Positions 27,944 to 37,650 are shown, counted from the stretch's first letter. The stretch is 64,000 nucleotides of DNA from Kaistella palustris DSM 21579 (GCF_000422265.1 NZ_AULL01000012.1:405606-469605), one strand, 5' to 3'. Numbers and translations are program-made. The notes: generated from the letters alone by a model not told the origin.

Positions 27944-30601
27944 ATGAAATTATATCTTAACATTAATTTCCGAACGAAAGTCGGTGAGAATCTGCAGGTT
28001 TGCCTCCTGGAAGAAGGGTCCGAGGATAAAATATATTCCTTAAGTTATACCGAAAACGGAAACTGGTCGGCGGAAATCGATTATTTTTCGAAAACGGTTT
28101 CATACAAATACCTGCTGACCGACGAGTCCGGCCAGATTCTCGACGAAGAATTTTCGCTGCATCATTTGACTTTCCCGCATTCCTACAACGAATTTTTGAT
28201 CTACGATGTTTGGAATCTCAAAAATTTCCCGGAAAATTATTTAAATAATAAAATCCTTAAAAATACATTAAGCAGTTTCAAAGGAGCAAAGGTTCCCATA
28301 TTGAAAAAGCACACCCATCTTTTCCGTTTAGAGGCTCCTGTCTACCGCCCGAACTGGCAGGTTGTACTGCTCGGCAATGCCGATGCGGTGGGTAGCTGGG
28401 AATATTCAAAAGCAATAATCCTTACCCAGACCGATTTTGGAATTTGGGAAACCGCGGTTGAAATTTTAGCGGACCAAATAATTCAGTACAAATACGGACT
28501 GAGGGATATGGATTCCGGGCAAGTTTTTGATATCGAATACGGCGAAAACCGCTGGGCTTTTCCGAATTCCGAGAAAAATGTGCTGCAGATCCAGGCTGAT
28601 CATTTTTTCCGGTTCAAGGCTTTCGAAATGTACCATGCAGCCGGCGTTGCTGTTCCGGTATTTTCGCTGCGTACGGAAAACGGATTTGGTGTAGGTGAAT
28701 TTTCGGACCTGAAAAACCTTGCGGACTGGGCAAAGGAAACTAACCTTTCGCTGCTGCAGATTTTACCCATCAACGATACCACTGCGAATTACACCTGGAC
28801 TGATTCTTATCCGTACGCAGCGATCTCCGTTTATGCCCTGCATCCGCAGTATTTGACTTTGGATAAAATGGAGTTTCCTTTACCCGCAGCGCTAACAGCG
28901 GAATTTACAGCGAAAAAAGTGGAGCTTAATTCCCTGAATCTTATCGATTACGAAGCGGTCATCTCGGCGAAGTGGAAATATGCAGCGGCCGTTTTCGGGG
29001 CTCATAAAGATCAGATCTTAAAAGACCGCGGTTTTAAGAAATTTATTAAAGAAAATCAGAGCTGGCTGTTGCCATACGCCGCCTTCTGCGTGCAGCGGGA
29101 CAAATATAAAACGCCCAATTTCAACACCTGGAAAACCCATAAGAAATATATTGCGGGTAAAATTGCGCCATTCTTCGATCCAAAAAATAAAGATTACGAA
29201 ACCGCAATGCTTCATGCCTGGGTGCAGTATCAGTTGCATTTACAGCTTAAGGACGCGGTAGATTATACGCACAGTCTCGGAATTTCCGTTAAAGGTGATC
29301 TGCCTATTGGAATTTACAGATATTCGGTTGAAGCGTGGACCGAACCGGAACTTTTCGGCATGGATTTTCAGGCGGGTGCACCACCGGATCAGTTCACCGA
29401 CCTGGGCCAGAACTGGGAATTCCCAACTTACAACTGGGAAGCGATGAAAAAAGATGGCTACACTTGGTGGAAAAACCGCTTCACAGCGCTGGAGCAATAT
29501 TTCGATGCCATGCGAATCGATCACATTCTCGGCTTTTTCCGGATTTGGCGGATGCCGATGAGTGCCACGCAGGGAATCCTTGGCTATTTTTATCCCGCTG
29601 TGCCCGTACGTTTAACCGAATTCGAGGCAAGGCATATTCCCTTTAATGAAGACCGTTACTGCAAACCTTATATTAATGATCAGATTTTATGGGATTACTT
29701 CGGGCAACACCGCGACGAGATTCATAGCGAGTTTATGAATGACCATTTTAACGGCCTGTATTCTTTTAAAGAAGAATTCGATACCCAGCGGAAACTGAGT
29801 GACTATTTTAAAAATAACCGTCGTGACTGGGCGGAAGAAAAGCTGATTTCACTTTGCGCAAATGTGCTGTTTTTGAAAGAGGAAACTGAAGATGGCGAAA
29901 CAGTCTACCACCCCAGATTTAATATTAATAAGACAGAGTCATTTAACTATCTTCCGGATTGGGAGAAACAGGCTGTATTTGAACTTTATAATGATTATTT
30001 CTTCCATCGGCAGGAAGGATTGTGGTACGAAAAAGGTATGGAGAAACTCCCCGTAATCCTGAATGCCACCGATATGCTCATCTGTGGTGAAGACCTTGGT
30101 CTTGTACCGGACTGCGTGCCGCAGGTGATGGACAGGTTGGGAATTACCGCTTTAAAAGTACAGCGCATGCCTTCTGAAAATATTGCGTGGTATGATCCTA
30201 AAAATGCCGGTTATTTAAATGTGGTTACCGCAAGTTCACACGACAGTTCAACGCTGCGCCAATGGTGGCAGGAAGACCGGGCTCTGACTCAGCAGTACTT
30301 TAATCACCAGCTTGGCCAGGCAGGAACTGCGCCATGGAACTTGGAGCCGGAACTTGCAGAGATCATTATGAAGCAGCATTTGTACAACAACGCAATGCTG
30401 GCAATTTTTCCGCTCCAGGAATTTCTTGCGACTGAAAGTGAACTTACAAATCCCAATATGGCGGATGAGCGGATTAACGATCCCGCGCAGTTCCCGCACT
30501 ATTGGCGATACCGCATGCATCTAAATCTGGAAGACCTGAAAGAGAACGTGGAATTTAATAAAAAGATAGCTGTGTGGGTCAGCGATTCGAACAGAAACTA
30601 A
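27944..30601 (+). CDS. malQ: 4-alpha-glucanotransferase with N-terminal starch-binding domains (DPE2-like)
   Basis: 885 residues. Two CBM20-like starch-binding modules occupy about 1-110 and 125-220 (the second has LLGNADAVGSWEYSKA), followed by a GH77 catalytic domain. Catalytic residues are visible: nucleophile Asp526 in MRIDHILGFFRIW, acid/base Glu716 in CGEDLG and stabiliser Asp767 in SSHDSST. The CBM-GH77 layout and the sequence around the nucleophile resemble plant DPE2 and other Bacteroidetes enzymes that move glucosyl units from maltose to glycan. There is no signal peptide, so it acts in the cytoplasm in glycogen/maltose turnover. It stands alone, not in a glycogen cluster. Confidence 0.9.
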   Translation: MKLYLNINFRTKVGENLQVCLLEEGSEDKIYSLSYTENGNWSAEIDYFSKTVSYKYLLTDESGQILDEEFSLHHLTFPHSYNEFLIYDVWNLKNFPENYLNNKILKNTLSSFKGAKVPILKKHTHLFRLEAPVYRPNWQVVLLGNADAVGSWEYSKAIILTQTDFGIWETAVEILADQIIQYKYGLRDMDSGQVFDIEYGENRWAFPNSEKNVLQIQADHFFRFKAFEMYHAAGVAVPVFSLRTENGFGVGEFSDLKNLADWAKETNLSLLQILPINDTTANYTWTDSYPYAAISVYALHPQYLTLDKMEFPLPAALTAEFTAKKVELNSLNLIDYEAVISAKWKYAAAVFGAHKDQILKDRGFKKFIKENQSWLLPYAAFCVQRDKYKTPNFNTWKTHKKYIAGKIAPFFDPKNKDYETAMLHAWVQYQLHLQLKDAVDYTHSLGISVKGDLPIGIYRYSVEAWTEPELFGMDFQAGAPPDQFTDLGQNWEFPTYNWEAMKKDGYTWWKNRFTALEQYFDAMRIDHILGFFRIWRMPMSATQGILGYFYPAVPVRLTEFEARHIPFNEDRYCKPYINDQILWDYFGQHRDEIHSEFMNDHFNGLYSFKEEFDTQRKLSDYFKNNRRDWAEEKLISLCANVLFLKEETEDGETVYHPRFNINKTESFNYLPDWEKQAVFELYNDYFFHRQEGLWYEKGMEKLPVILNATDMLICGEDLGLVPDCVPQVMDRLGITALKVQRMPSENIAWYDPKNAGYLNVVTASSHDSSTLRQWWQEDRALTQQYFNHQLGQAGTAPWNLEPELAEIIMKQHLYNNAMLAIFPLQEFLATESELTNPNMADERINDPAQFPHYWRYRMHLNLEDLKENVEFNKKIAVWVSDSNRN

Positions 30602-30690
30602 ATTGAGTAAATGTTTGAATATTATTGAAACTAAAACGGGCGCCATGTGCGCTTTGGTTTAGGTAAATTGCACATTCAAAGTGTTTTATA

Positions 30691-30727
30691 AAGAAGTTGA
30701 AACTCCGGTTTTAACTTCTTTTTGATT
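30691..30727 (+). terminator. Terminator downstream of malQ
   Basis: AAGAAGTTGAAAC and GTTTTAACTTCTT form a 13-bp stem with a 4-nt loop and a T tail. Another hairpin with GGCGC/GCGC at its centre (about 30630-30660) lies between the malQ stop and this one. Confidence 0.8.
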
Positions 30728-30844
30728 TTTACATCAAACAGACGACAAAGAGGTAAAACAGGTTATTGAAAAATTACTCCTTACAGTGATCTGAAACTTT
30801 TCCAAACTGTTACCAATAGTATTAAAAACCAAATTCAGTATAAA

Positions 30845-31795
30845 ATGAAAAAAATATATCTTGGACTTTCGGTGTTTTTTGCAGCACTGACTTCCGCCCA
30901 GAGTTATCCCGATTATTACCCCAATTCGGCAGGCGATTATGCGTACTATGGCGATGCTGAGGATGCCGCTTATTTCCCGGATGATTATTATTACAACTAT
31001 CCTTCAGATTACTACACCAATAATCTGTATGAAAGTTACTATAACGACTATCAGCGCAGCATCTACGATGTGAACTGGAACCGTTTTTTTGCTAGATATC
31101 AGTTAGCGCCGTGGCAGGTTCAGCAAATTATAATGCTGAATAACAGTTTCCCCACCTATGCCGCCTGGAACAGTTATTACCGCATGAATCCGGACCGATG
31201 GTATTATGACAGATTCTATGCACTGGAGAGAATTATGGGTCCACAGATTTTCGTGGTTTTTCAAAATAACTATTACCGCGGCTATAATCCGGTTGTATAT
31301 TATCAGAATTACAGAAGACAGCATTACGTAACCAATATATATGTAGTGCCGCGGTACAGAAACATCAATGTGAACCGTTACCGTATAGACCGTGTGCAAT
31401 ATCATCAGACGGCTCCAAGACAGCAGTTTGGTTTTCAGAACACACCGCAGAGCAACACCAGTACGCCGGGGAACGGTTTCAGGAATGATGCAGCGCTACA
31501 GAATAACAGCAATAACAACGGTTTCCGGGCGGGGAATTCAACGGTAGCGCCTGTTACTCCCAGAGCCAATGTTGATGGTTTCAGAAATAATGCCACTCCG
31601 CAGCGGGAAGCTACACAACCCAAAACAGTAGCTCCTCAAAGCAACAGCGGTCTCAGAAATAATGATGCAGGTTTACGTAATTCGGCTCCGCAACGCAGGA
31701 TTGAAAGCGCTCCCAAGGTTCAGCAAAAGCCGGCACCGGGACTTCGCAACTCGGCGCCCAAAAGTACATCGGGACTCAGGTTTACCTCCCGATAA
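30845..31795 (+). CDS. Exported Tyr-rich protein with G(F/L)RN repeats, function unknown
   Basis: 316 residues, not recognised as a named family. A signal peptide (about 1-18, ending TSAQ) is followed by an unusually tyrosine-rich acidic stretch (19-75, many DYY and YY), a more structured middle (about 76-195), and a low-complexity Asn/Gln/Pro-rich tail. Seven spaced G(F/L)R motifs (GFRND, GFRAG, GFRNN, GLRNN, GLRNS, GLRNS, GLRFT) run to the C-terminus. The composition suggests a surface or matrix protein. No catalytic motif is seen. A terminator follows. Confidence 0.75.
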   Translation: MKKIYLGLSVFFAALTSAQSYPDYYPNSAGDYAYYGDAEDAAYFPDDYYYNYPSDYYTNNLYESYYNDYQRSIYDVNWNRFFARYQLAPWQVQQIIMLNNSFPTYAAWNSYYRMNPDRWYYDRFYALERIMGPQIFVVFQNNYYRGYNPVVYYQNYRRQHYVTNIYVVPRYRNINVNRYRIDRVQYHQTAPRQQFGFQNTPQSNTSTPGNGFRNDAALQNNSNNNGFRAGNSTVAPVTPRANVDGFRNNATPQREATQPKTVAPQSNSGLRNNDAGLRNSAPQRRIESAPKVQQKPAPGLRNSAPKSTSGLRFTSR

Positions 31796-31822
31796 TTTTA
31801 GATTTAGTTTTAATAGTGATGA

Positions 31823-31857
31823 GGAGCAGCTTTTTCGGAAGCTGCTCTTTTTTCTGA
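31823..31857 (+). terminator. Terminator of the Tyr-rich protein gene
   Basis: GAGCAGCTT and AAGCTGCTC form a 9-bp stem around TTTCGG, followed by TTTTTT. Confidence 0.9.
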
Positions 31858-32014
31858 GTTAAATTTATTTAAAATATCCGGAATATTTTCAACAAATCGT
31901 CTGCTGACAGGTGTTTTAGCAGTTTTAACAAAACTTTAGGATAGCAGTTCTTTAACTTCAGTTCAGGCATTACATCAAACCAACAGTTAACAATAAATTA
32001 TAAAAAATAAGAAA

Positions 32015-32431
32015 ATGAAAAAATTAATTTTAGGCGCGGCCTTCATTACAGGAACATTCGCTATGGCACAACAGACTCCAATGATGCAGAAAAAAGATCC
32101 GGCACAAATGGAGCAGATGCGTGAAAACAAATTGAAAATGATGCAGACCGAGTTGAACCTTTCTAATGCGCAGGTTGCGCAGATCAAGGCGCTGCAGGAT
32201 AAAAAAATGGCAGAAAGAAAAGCAAATGCCCCGCAGATGCAGGCCCAGAGAAAAGCAAAGATGGAGGCAATGAAAGCTCAGAAAAACCAGTGGAATTCTG
32301 AGATGAAGCAAATCCTTACTCCTGAACAGTACCAGAAATGGGAAACGAAAAAACAGGAAAAAATGCAGGAGAGAAGCAAAAAAATGCAAAATCACAGAAT
32401 GCAGAAAATGTCGGCAAAATCAAGTTCATAA
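32015..32431 (+). CDS. Small exported Met/Lys/Gln-rich protein, Spy/CpxP-like
   Basis: 138 residues. A signal peptide ends near AMAQQ (residue 19). The mature part is almost wholly helical and rich in Met, Lys and Gln. The elements LNLSNAQVAQIKALQDKK and MKQILTPEQYQKWETKK match the paired LTxxQ segments of Spy/CpxP-type periplasmic chaperones. It may act as a periplasmic holdase or metal-responsive protein; this is inferred from the motif, as the sequence is low in complexity. It has its own terminator. Confidence 0.72.
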   Translation: MKKLILGAAFITGTFAMAQQTPMMQKKDPAQMEQMRENKLKMMQTELNLSNAQVAQIKALQDKKMAERKANAPQMQAQRKAKMEAMKAQKNQWNSEMKQILTPEQYQKWETKKQEKMQERSKKMQNHRMQKMSAKSSS

Positions 32432-32451
32432 TTATATATTTTTTTAAGTGG

Positions 32452-32482
32452 AAGCGGGAAATTTTTCCCGCTTTTTTTATTT
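32452..32482 (+). terminator. Terminator of the Spy-like gene
   Basis: AAGCGGGAAA pairs with TTTCCCGCTT across a tight loop and is followed by a T run. Confidence 0.92.
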
Positions 32483-32602
32483 CCGAATAATCAGTTTTAA
32501 GTAAAAAAACTTCTGCAGGAGCTCTGGTGTCAACGATTTGATACTGTGGTAAGGTCCAAATTATATTACAAATTTTCCCACTTGGCTTTCTGGCAGAATT
32601 AT

Positions 32603-35600
32603 TTACAGATAAATGATCGCTGTTTTCAAAACCTTTTTACCGAGTTTTTCGAGTACGTTTTGGTAAGCATCGAGCTGTATCTGATGTTTTTCTTTAATAT
32701 CGCCGGTTTTAAAATCAAGAATAATAAAACCCTCGCCCGTGTCGATCATACGGTCCGGCCGGAAGATCCGTGATCCGCCATTCTCAGAAAGCATGATATC
32801 TTTTTCATTGATGACTTTTTGGCCTTCCGCAAAATACTTCGCATATTCGGGATTGCGTAGAATACTGTAGATGCGTTCGGCAATTTCTGTCTTTTCATCT
32901 TCAGTCACTGTACCTTCGAGTAGATAGGTTTCCAGCGTTTTTTCTACATCTTTTTCAGTGGTGATCTGTGCCAGAACCTCGTGTGCAAAAATTCCGATCC
33001 GCACTTTTTCTACCCTTTTCTGGTAACTTTTGGATGGGGTAGCAATTTTGATCGCCTCGGGATTGGAGGTTTCCGGTTTAAAGTAAATGGCTTTCGTGCT
33101 GAGGTCGCGGCTTTTTTTAGTGCCTTTCTTTTTTAAAATTTCAGGCGTCGTTTCATAAAGATCAAAGGAAGAAAGATCTTCCTGGTTTTCATCCTTCGGA
33201 ACTTTTGGTTTTAGAAATTCGTAGATCTCCAGATTATTAGTCGACTTGTTTTCTTTTTCAATATAAAAGAAAAGCTGCTCCACTGCACGGGTTGTCGCCA
33301 CATATTGCAGACAAAAACGGTCGATTTTATTCTGGTACACATTTGTACGGTTAAATTCCGCCATGTCGGCATCATAAGCTTCCAGTTTTTTATCGAAACC
33401 ATTAATATTAACTGAGGTACAACCGTTTTCCGCGCCGATGTCGAGCCAGTTGCTGAACTTCGCGTCTTTGTGTGAGTTCTGCATAGGCAGCAGCACCACG
33501 GGGAATTCCAGCCCTTTGGCTTTGTGGATCGTCATGAGTTTTACTGCATCAAGATTATCTGAGGCCTGTATCGTTGCCTTATTTCCTTCTTCATCCCAGT
33601 ATTTCAGAAAATCTTTCAGTGTGGAACTGCTGTTTTGGGAATAGGCAAAAACCATTTCGAGATAATTGAAAAGAAAATCGGTTTCCTTATCTTCTACCGA
33701 AAACTTTTGCAGGAAATGTTCTACTGTATTATAAAGGTTTAACTGTAGTAAACCGTCGGTTTTTAATCGCAGGCCATATTGAGCTTCTATAAAATCTTCC
33801 ATTTCCGGTTTGGTGCGGCGCTCCAGCATCTGCAGCATTTCTGCTGTAAAATCTGTCACTTTAATTCTGCCCAGAACTTTCAGATAATAAAGCATTTTAA
33901 CAGGAAACTGAAAATTTTTCGGGTTCTGTTCCCAGCGCAGATATTCCGTGAGCGCCTTTAAAGTAGCCGATAAATTCAGCGTTAAGCCCGATTCAGAGAC
34001 CGTTTTTATATAATCTTCTTCACCGTTGTAGTTTACCTTAAGTTTGCCAAGCAGTTGCGAAAGGCTGAAAATATCAAAATTGCCGCGGCACAGAATGGTG
34101 ATGTCCGAAAGGCTGAAACCATTGTTTAAACATTGCTGGATATCCGCCTTCATTTTGACCGCAACTTCTTCGTAGAAAACAGATTTTGTGCTGTTCTCAA
34201 ATAAGTTCACGCGCACTCTTCCTTCAATATCAGACTGAGCGATTTGCTGCGAGCCGTTGCCAAAGAGTTCACAATGTTCATCTTCTGTAAACGTGGATGA
34301 ATACAGGTAAAGTTCATTATTAAAATCGACGATGTTTTTCGCGCTCCGCCAGTTGCTGCCCAGGTTTTCAAGTTCGGCGTAGGTAAGTGTTTTTTCTTTT
34401 TTATTAATGATGTCGAGCATGAGTTGCGCATCACCACCCCGAAAGCGGTAAATACTTTGTTTCGGATCGCCCACAAGCGTAAAACTCATTTCCTTCGATG
34501 AGATCGCATGATCCCGGAGCGGCAGCATATTTTGCCACTGCAGGAAAGAAGTGTCCTGAAACTCATCGAAAAAATAATGGTCGAATTTTGTGCCCACTTT
34601 TTCGTAAATGAAAGATGACGGCTCCCCGCGAAGGTTTTCGTGAATCAGGACATTGAATTTCGACAGCAGCACCAGATCATTTTCAGCTTCGATCACCGCG
34701 AGTTTATCCTGAATGTCTTTATTTACTTTCAGCGGTAAAATGGCGCGCAGGATTTTTTCTTTTTTTTGGGAAAGAATAAATTTTTCGATGATTTTCCGGC
34801 GGCTGTCAATCAGATAATCAAGGATTTCCATAATCTCCTGTTGCCTGTTTTTTCCTGAAGTTGAAGCGCCTCCCAGAAACAGTTGTATTGCCGAATCTTC
34901 ATTTGTCGGAAACAGGAAGTCCTTTCGCTCGGACCGCAAATATTTGCCGGCTTCATAAAAGAATTTGGCAATGCTGTTGGTATTTCCACCTTTGAAATCG
35001 CTGATGCTCAGGTTTTTCTCCTCAAGTAGTGCCAGCGTATCTGCAACGGTTTGCTGCATTTCTTCTTTAAGGTCTTTTAGCTCGCTCCGTAGTTTTGATT
35101 TGGCCGATTCGTAAGATTCCCAGTCAAAATCCTTATTCTGATTCAGGCGGAAATAATGTTTGTCCTGAACATATTCTTTCGCGGATTTGTACAGCGTTTG
35201 GTTCAGATTTACGCGCTCATTATTATCCAGGCTGTAATTCACAAAATCCATAAAAGCTTCTGAAACATCATTCTGCTCGCCAATTTCTTCCAGCATTTTA
35301 TCTACAGCTTCCAGCAGAAAAGGTTCCGGATTAATCTCGAGATTAAAGTTCTGCGCCAGACCGAGTTCATAGGAGAAACTCCGCACAAGGCGGGAATTAA
35401 ATTTGTCGATAGTGCCGATATTTAAAGTGGAGTAGTTGTGCAGTACATAATCCAGGATTTTTTTGGAGCGGCGGTGGAGCTCTGCTAAGGTCAAAGGAAT
35501 TCCCTGATCTGCAAGTTTTTCCTGAATTTTAATGAGATCCTGATTATTTGCGTACTCCTGCGCCGAAAAATTCTTCAGCCACTCGATGATGCGGTGCTTC

Positions 35601-35761
35601 ATTTCATTGGCTGCTTTATTGGTAAAGGTAAGCGCGAGAATATTTCTTATGATCGTGGGTTGCGAAGGGTGGCGCAGACAAATTGCCAGGAGGTTCTGTA
35701 CTAAAGCATAGGTTTTGCCCGAACCCGCTGAGGCGTTGATGACTGCATAATTTTTTTGCAT
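32603..35761 (-). CDS. UvrD-type helicase with RecB-family nuclease domain (AddA/RecB-like)
   Basis: 1052 residues. Walker A is ASAGSGKT (Lys16), with motif Ia LALTFTNKAANEM, Walker B FDEFQDTS, motif III/IV around VGDPKQSIYRFRGGD, and motif VI-like YVATTRA, all of superfamily 1A. The C-terminal ~130 residues carry a PD-(D/E)XK nuclease motif with LDFKTG and QLDAYQ. This is the AddA/RecB large-subunit plan, used to process double-strand ends for RecA loading. The usual AddB-like partner is not adjacent within the window. The gene is divergent from rpsU. Confidence 0.85.
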   Translation of the reverse strand: MQKNYAVINASAGSGKTYALVQNLLAICLRHPSQPTIIRNILALTFTNKAANEMKHRIIEWLKNFSAQEYANNQDLIKIQEKLADQGIPLTLAELHRRSKKILDYVLHNYSTLNIGTIDKFNSRLVRSFSYELGLAQNFNLEINPEPFLLEAVDKMLEEIGEQNDVSEAFMDFVNYSLDNNERVNLNQTLYKSAKEYVQDKHYFRLNQNKDFDWESYESAKSKLRSELKDLKEEMQQTVADTLALLEEKNLSISDFKGGNTNSIAKFFYEAGKYLRSERKDFLFPTNEDSAIQLFLGGASTSGKNRQQEIMEILDYLIDSRRKIIEKFILSQKKEKILRAILPLKVNKDIQDKLAVIEAENDLVLLSKFNVLIHENLRGEPSSFIYEKVGTKFDHYFFDEFQDTSFLQWQNMLPLRDHAISSKEMSFTLVGDPKQSIYRFRGGDAQLMLDIINKKEKTLTYAELENLGSNWRSAKNIVDFNNELYLYSSTFTEDEHCELFGNGSQQIAQSDIEGRVRVNLFENSTKSVFYEEVAVKMKADIQQCLNNGFSLSDITILCRGNFDIFSLSQLLGKLKVNYNGEEDYIKTVSESGLTLNLSATLKALTEYLRWEQNPKNFQFPVKMLYYLKVLGRIKVTDFTAEMLQMLERRTKPEMEDFIEAQYGLRLKTDGLLQLNLYNTVEHFLQKFSVEDKETDFLFNYLEMVFAYSQNSSSTLKDFLKYWDEEGNKATIQASDNLDAVKLMTIHKAKGLEFPVVLLPMQNSHKDAKFSNWLDIGAENGCTSVNINGFDKKLEAYDADMAEFNRTNVYQNKIDRFCLQYVATTRAVEQLFFYIEKENKSTNNLEIYEFLKPKVPKDENQEDLSSFDLYETTPEILKKKGTKKSRDLSTKAIYFKPETSNPEAIKIATPSKSYQKRVEKVRIGIFAHEVLAQITTEKDVEKTLETYLLEGTVTEDEKTEIAERIYSILRNPEYAKYFAEGQKVINEKDIMLSENGGSRIFRPDRMIDTGEGFIILDFKTGDIKEKHQIQLDAYQNVLEKLGKKVLKTAIIYL

Positions 35762-35820
35762 GAGAAAAGATTATAGACTTTAAAAATACTAAAAATATTT
35801 GTGGATCCGAAAAAAAATCT

Positions 35821-35829
35821 TACTTTTGC
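35821..35829 (+). promoter_or_regulatory. Probable -7 promoter box of rpsU
   Basis: TACTTTTGC matches TAnnTTTGC and lies 22 nt before the rpsU ATG, between the divergent helicase gene and rpsU. Confidence 0.65.
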
Positions 35830-35851
35830 AAACCAAAATGAGATGTAAATT

Positions 35852-36049
35852 ATGTTAATAATCCCAGTAAAAGATGGTGAATCCATCGACAGAGCTTTAA
35901 AAAAATACAAGAGAAAGTTTGACAAGACCGGAACTATCCGTGCACTTAGAAGCCGTCAACAGTTCAACAAACCTTCTGTAGTAAACAGACAGGCTAAATT
36001 GAAAGCAGCTCACAAACAGAGAAATCTGAGCAAGGACGAGCAGGCTTAA
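35852..36049 (+). CDS. rpsU: 30S ribosomal protein S21
   Basis: 65 residues, very basic, with the family start MLIIPVKDGESIDRALKKYK and the conserved FDKTGTIRALRSRQ. It is part of the small-subunit platform near the anti-Shine-Dalgarno region. It heads the rpsU-xerC-hpf group, but a strong hairpin directly after it suggests that much of its transcript ends there. Confidence 0.95.
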   Translation: MLIIPVKDGESIDRALKKYKRKFDKTGTIRALRSRQQFNKPSVVNRQAKLKAAHKQRNLSKDEQA

Positions 36050-36077
36050 ATCTAAATTTTCTTCGCGAAATACATAA

Positions 36078-36119
36078 ATCACTTTTCAAATAAGTATATT
36101 TGAAGAGTGATTTTTTTGT
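36078..36119 (+). terminator. Terminator between rpsU and xerC
   Basis: ATCACTTTTCAAATA (36078-36092) and TATTTGAAGAGTGAT (36097-36111) form a 15-bp stem with one G-U and a 4-nt loop, then seven Ts. The xerC ATG follows within 15 nt. Confidence 0.92.
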
Positions 36120-36129
36120 TTACGGTATG

Positions 36130-37020
36130 ATGATTGAACGGTTCCTGGAATATATTACGGTTGAGAAACGCTACTCACCGCACACTGCAGCAAGCTACAA
36201 AAAGGATCTGTCGGATTTCGCAGCTTTTTTGGTAAGAACCGAATCACACCGGGATTTCGAAAAGGTAGACAAAAAGGTCATTCGGAATTTCATGGCCGAT
36301 CTCAGTCAAAAAATGCTTTCGAAAAGATCGATCAACCGCAAACTTTCGTCGCTCCGCAGTTTCTATCTTTTTCTGCTGAAGGTTGGTGTGATCGCAGTTT
36401 CGCCTCTTGAAAACATTCAGTCACTAAAGTTCTACGCCGAGAAGCAGATTCCGTTTTCTGAGGAGGAAATGGAAAACGAACGGTTAAAGGATTTTCAGCA
36501 GAAAAAACGCAGTTTCCTGAAAGAACTCATCATTGAAACCCTTTATCAAACGGGAATGCGGCGCGCAGAACTCGTGAATCTGCTGCTGGCAGATGTGGAT
36601 TTCAGCAAAAAAGAAATAAAGGTCATTGGGAAAGGAAAAAAGGAAAGGGTAATTCCTGTTTCGGAAAAACTCGCTGAAAAACTGCAGGAATTTCTGCCGG
36701 AAAGGAAGCCGCTGAAAGAGAGCGAAATGTATTTTTTCATCAACGCGAAGGGCAAGAAACTAAATGATAAATTTGTGTATTCAACCGTAAATTCCTACCT
36801 TAGTCTTGTATCTTCGAAGAAGAAAAAGAGTCCCCATATTTTAAGACACAGTTTTGCCACACACGTCTTAGAGCATGGGGCTGAGATTTCTAAGGTGAAG
36901 ATGATTATGGGTCACTCGTCACTTGCATCTACGCAGGTATACACGACCGCCAATATTGAACAATTAAAAAAAGTGTTTAACAGTGCTCATCCGCGAGCAA
37001 AAAAAAATGTAGATTTATGA
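36130..37020 (+). CDS. xerC: Tyrosine recombinase XerC/XerD-like
   Basis: 296 residues from ATG 36130; another ATG is one codon upstream, and a TTG start at 36100 would lie inside the terminator stem. An N-terminal SAM-like core-binding domain (IERFLEYITVEKRYSPHT) precedes the catalytic domain, with Arg144 in TGMRRAEL, Lys in GKGKKERVIP, HILRHSFATH, GHSS and nucleophile Tyr271 in TQVYTT. It resolves chromosome dimers at dif together with a partner recombinase. It overlaps hpf by 4 nt (ATGA). This is a housekeeping recombinase in a conserved position, not evidence of an integrated element. Confidence 0.9.
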   Translation: MIERFLEYITVEKRYSPHTAASYKKDLSDFAAFLVRTESHRDFEKVDKKVIRNFMADLSQKMLSKRSINRKLSSLRSFYLFLLKVGVIAVSPLENIQSLKFYAEKQIPFSEEEMENERLKDFQQKKRSFLKELIIETLYQTGMRRAELVNLLLADVDFSKKEIKVIGKGKKERVIPVSEKLAEKLQEFLPERKPLKESEMYFFINAKGKKLNDKFVYSTVNSYLSLVSSKKKKSPHILRHSFATHVLEHGAEISKVKMIMGHSSLASTQVYTTANIEQLKKVFNSAHPRAKKNVDL

Positions 37021-37307
37021 AGATTTCAGTACAGTCAATGGGATTGACACCACATGCACCATTAGAAGAACATATCGAAAAAAAACTGAACAAGCTTGAG
37101 GTTTATTACGATAAGATCGTGGAATGCAAAGTTTACCTGAAAGTGGAAAACAAATCCGATAAAGAAAACAAAACGGTAGAAGTACTTTTGGCCGTTCCGG
37201 GCGATGATATCGTGGTGAAGAAGACCACGGCGAGTTTTGAGGAGAGTTTAGACCAATGTGCCGAAGTTGCTAAAAAGTTGCTAATCAAGAAGAAAGAATT
37301 GGCGTAA
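37017..37307 (+). CDS. hpf: Ribosome hibernation-promoting factor, short HPF type
   Basis: 96 residues of the YfiA/RaiA fold (MKISVQSMGLTPHAPLEEHIEKKLNKLE, ending in a Lys-rich helix). It binds the 30S subunit in stationary phase and blocks the mRNA/tRNA path. This is the short form without the C-terminal dimerisation domain. Its start overlaps the stop of xerC, so it is translationally coupled. The tRNA cluster begins 100 nt later. Confidence 0.9.
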   Translation: MKISVQSMGLTPHAPLEEHIEKKLNKLEVYYDKIVECKVYLKVENKSDKENKTVEVLLAVPGDDIVVKKTTASFEESLDQCAEVAKKLLIKKKELA

Positions 37308-37361
37308 AAAAAATTGTGAATTTTTTTTCAAAATAATTTGTAAGATTCAAAAAAACTCACT

Positions 37362-37370
37362 TATATTTGC
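37362..37370 (+). promoter_or_regulatory. Promoter of the tRNA cluster
   Basis: TATATTTGC fits the -7 element, with TTTG at 37337-37340 at roughly -33 spacing. The first tRNA begins 38 nt downstream. Confidence 0.7.
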
Positions 37371-37407
37371 ACTCGCAAAAAGAGATAAGAAGTTCTTTAA
37401 AATCTTT

Positions 37408-37481
37408 GCCTCCGTAGCTCAGCTGGCTAGAGCAGCTGATTTGTAATCAGCAGGTCGTGGGTTCGAGTCCCTCTGGAGGCT
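37408..37481 (+). tRNA. tRNA-Thr (anticodon TGT)
   Basis: 74 nt with all four arms. The acceptor GCCTCCG pairs with TGGAGGC (last pair G-U). The anticodon stem is GCTGA/TCAGC with loop TTTGTAA, and the T-loop is TTCGAGT. No CCA is encoded. Confidence 0.95.
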
Positions 37482-37498
37482 CTTTTTTATAAAATTGG

Positions 37499-37581
37499 GG
37501 GGAGATTCCAGAGTGGCCAAATGGATCAGACTGTAACTCTGCTGTCTTACGACTTCGTAGGTTCGAATCCTACTCTCCCCA
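37499..37581 (+). tRNA. tRNA-Tyr (anticodon GTA)
   Basis: 83 nt with a long variable arm, as expected for tRNA-Tyr. The acceptor is GGGGAGA/TCTCCCC, the anticodon region is CAGACTGTAACTCTG, and the T-loop is TTCGAAT. Confidence 0.95.
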
Positions 37582-37650
37582 CATTTTATAAAACGCATTG
37601 CAGTTTTTAGAATTGTGATCCGTTTACCAACAATTTTTGGCAACAAAAAT

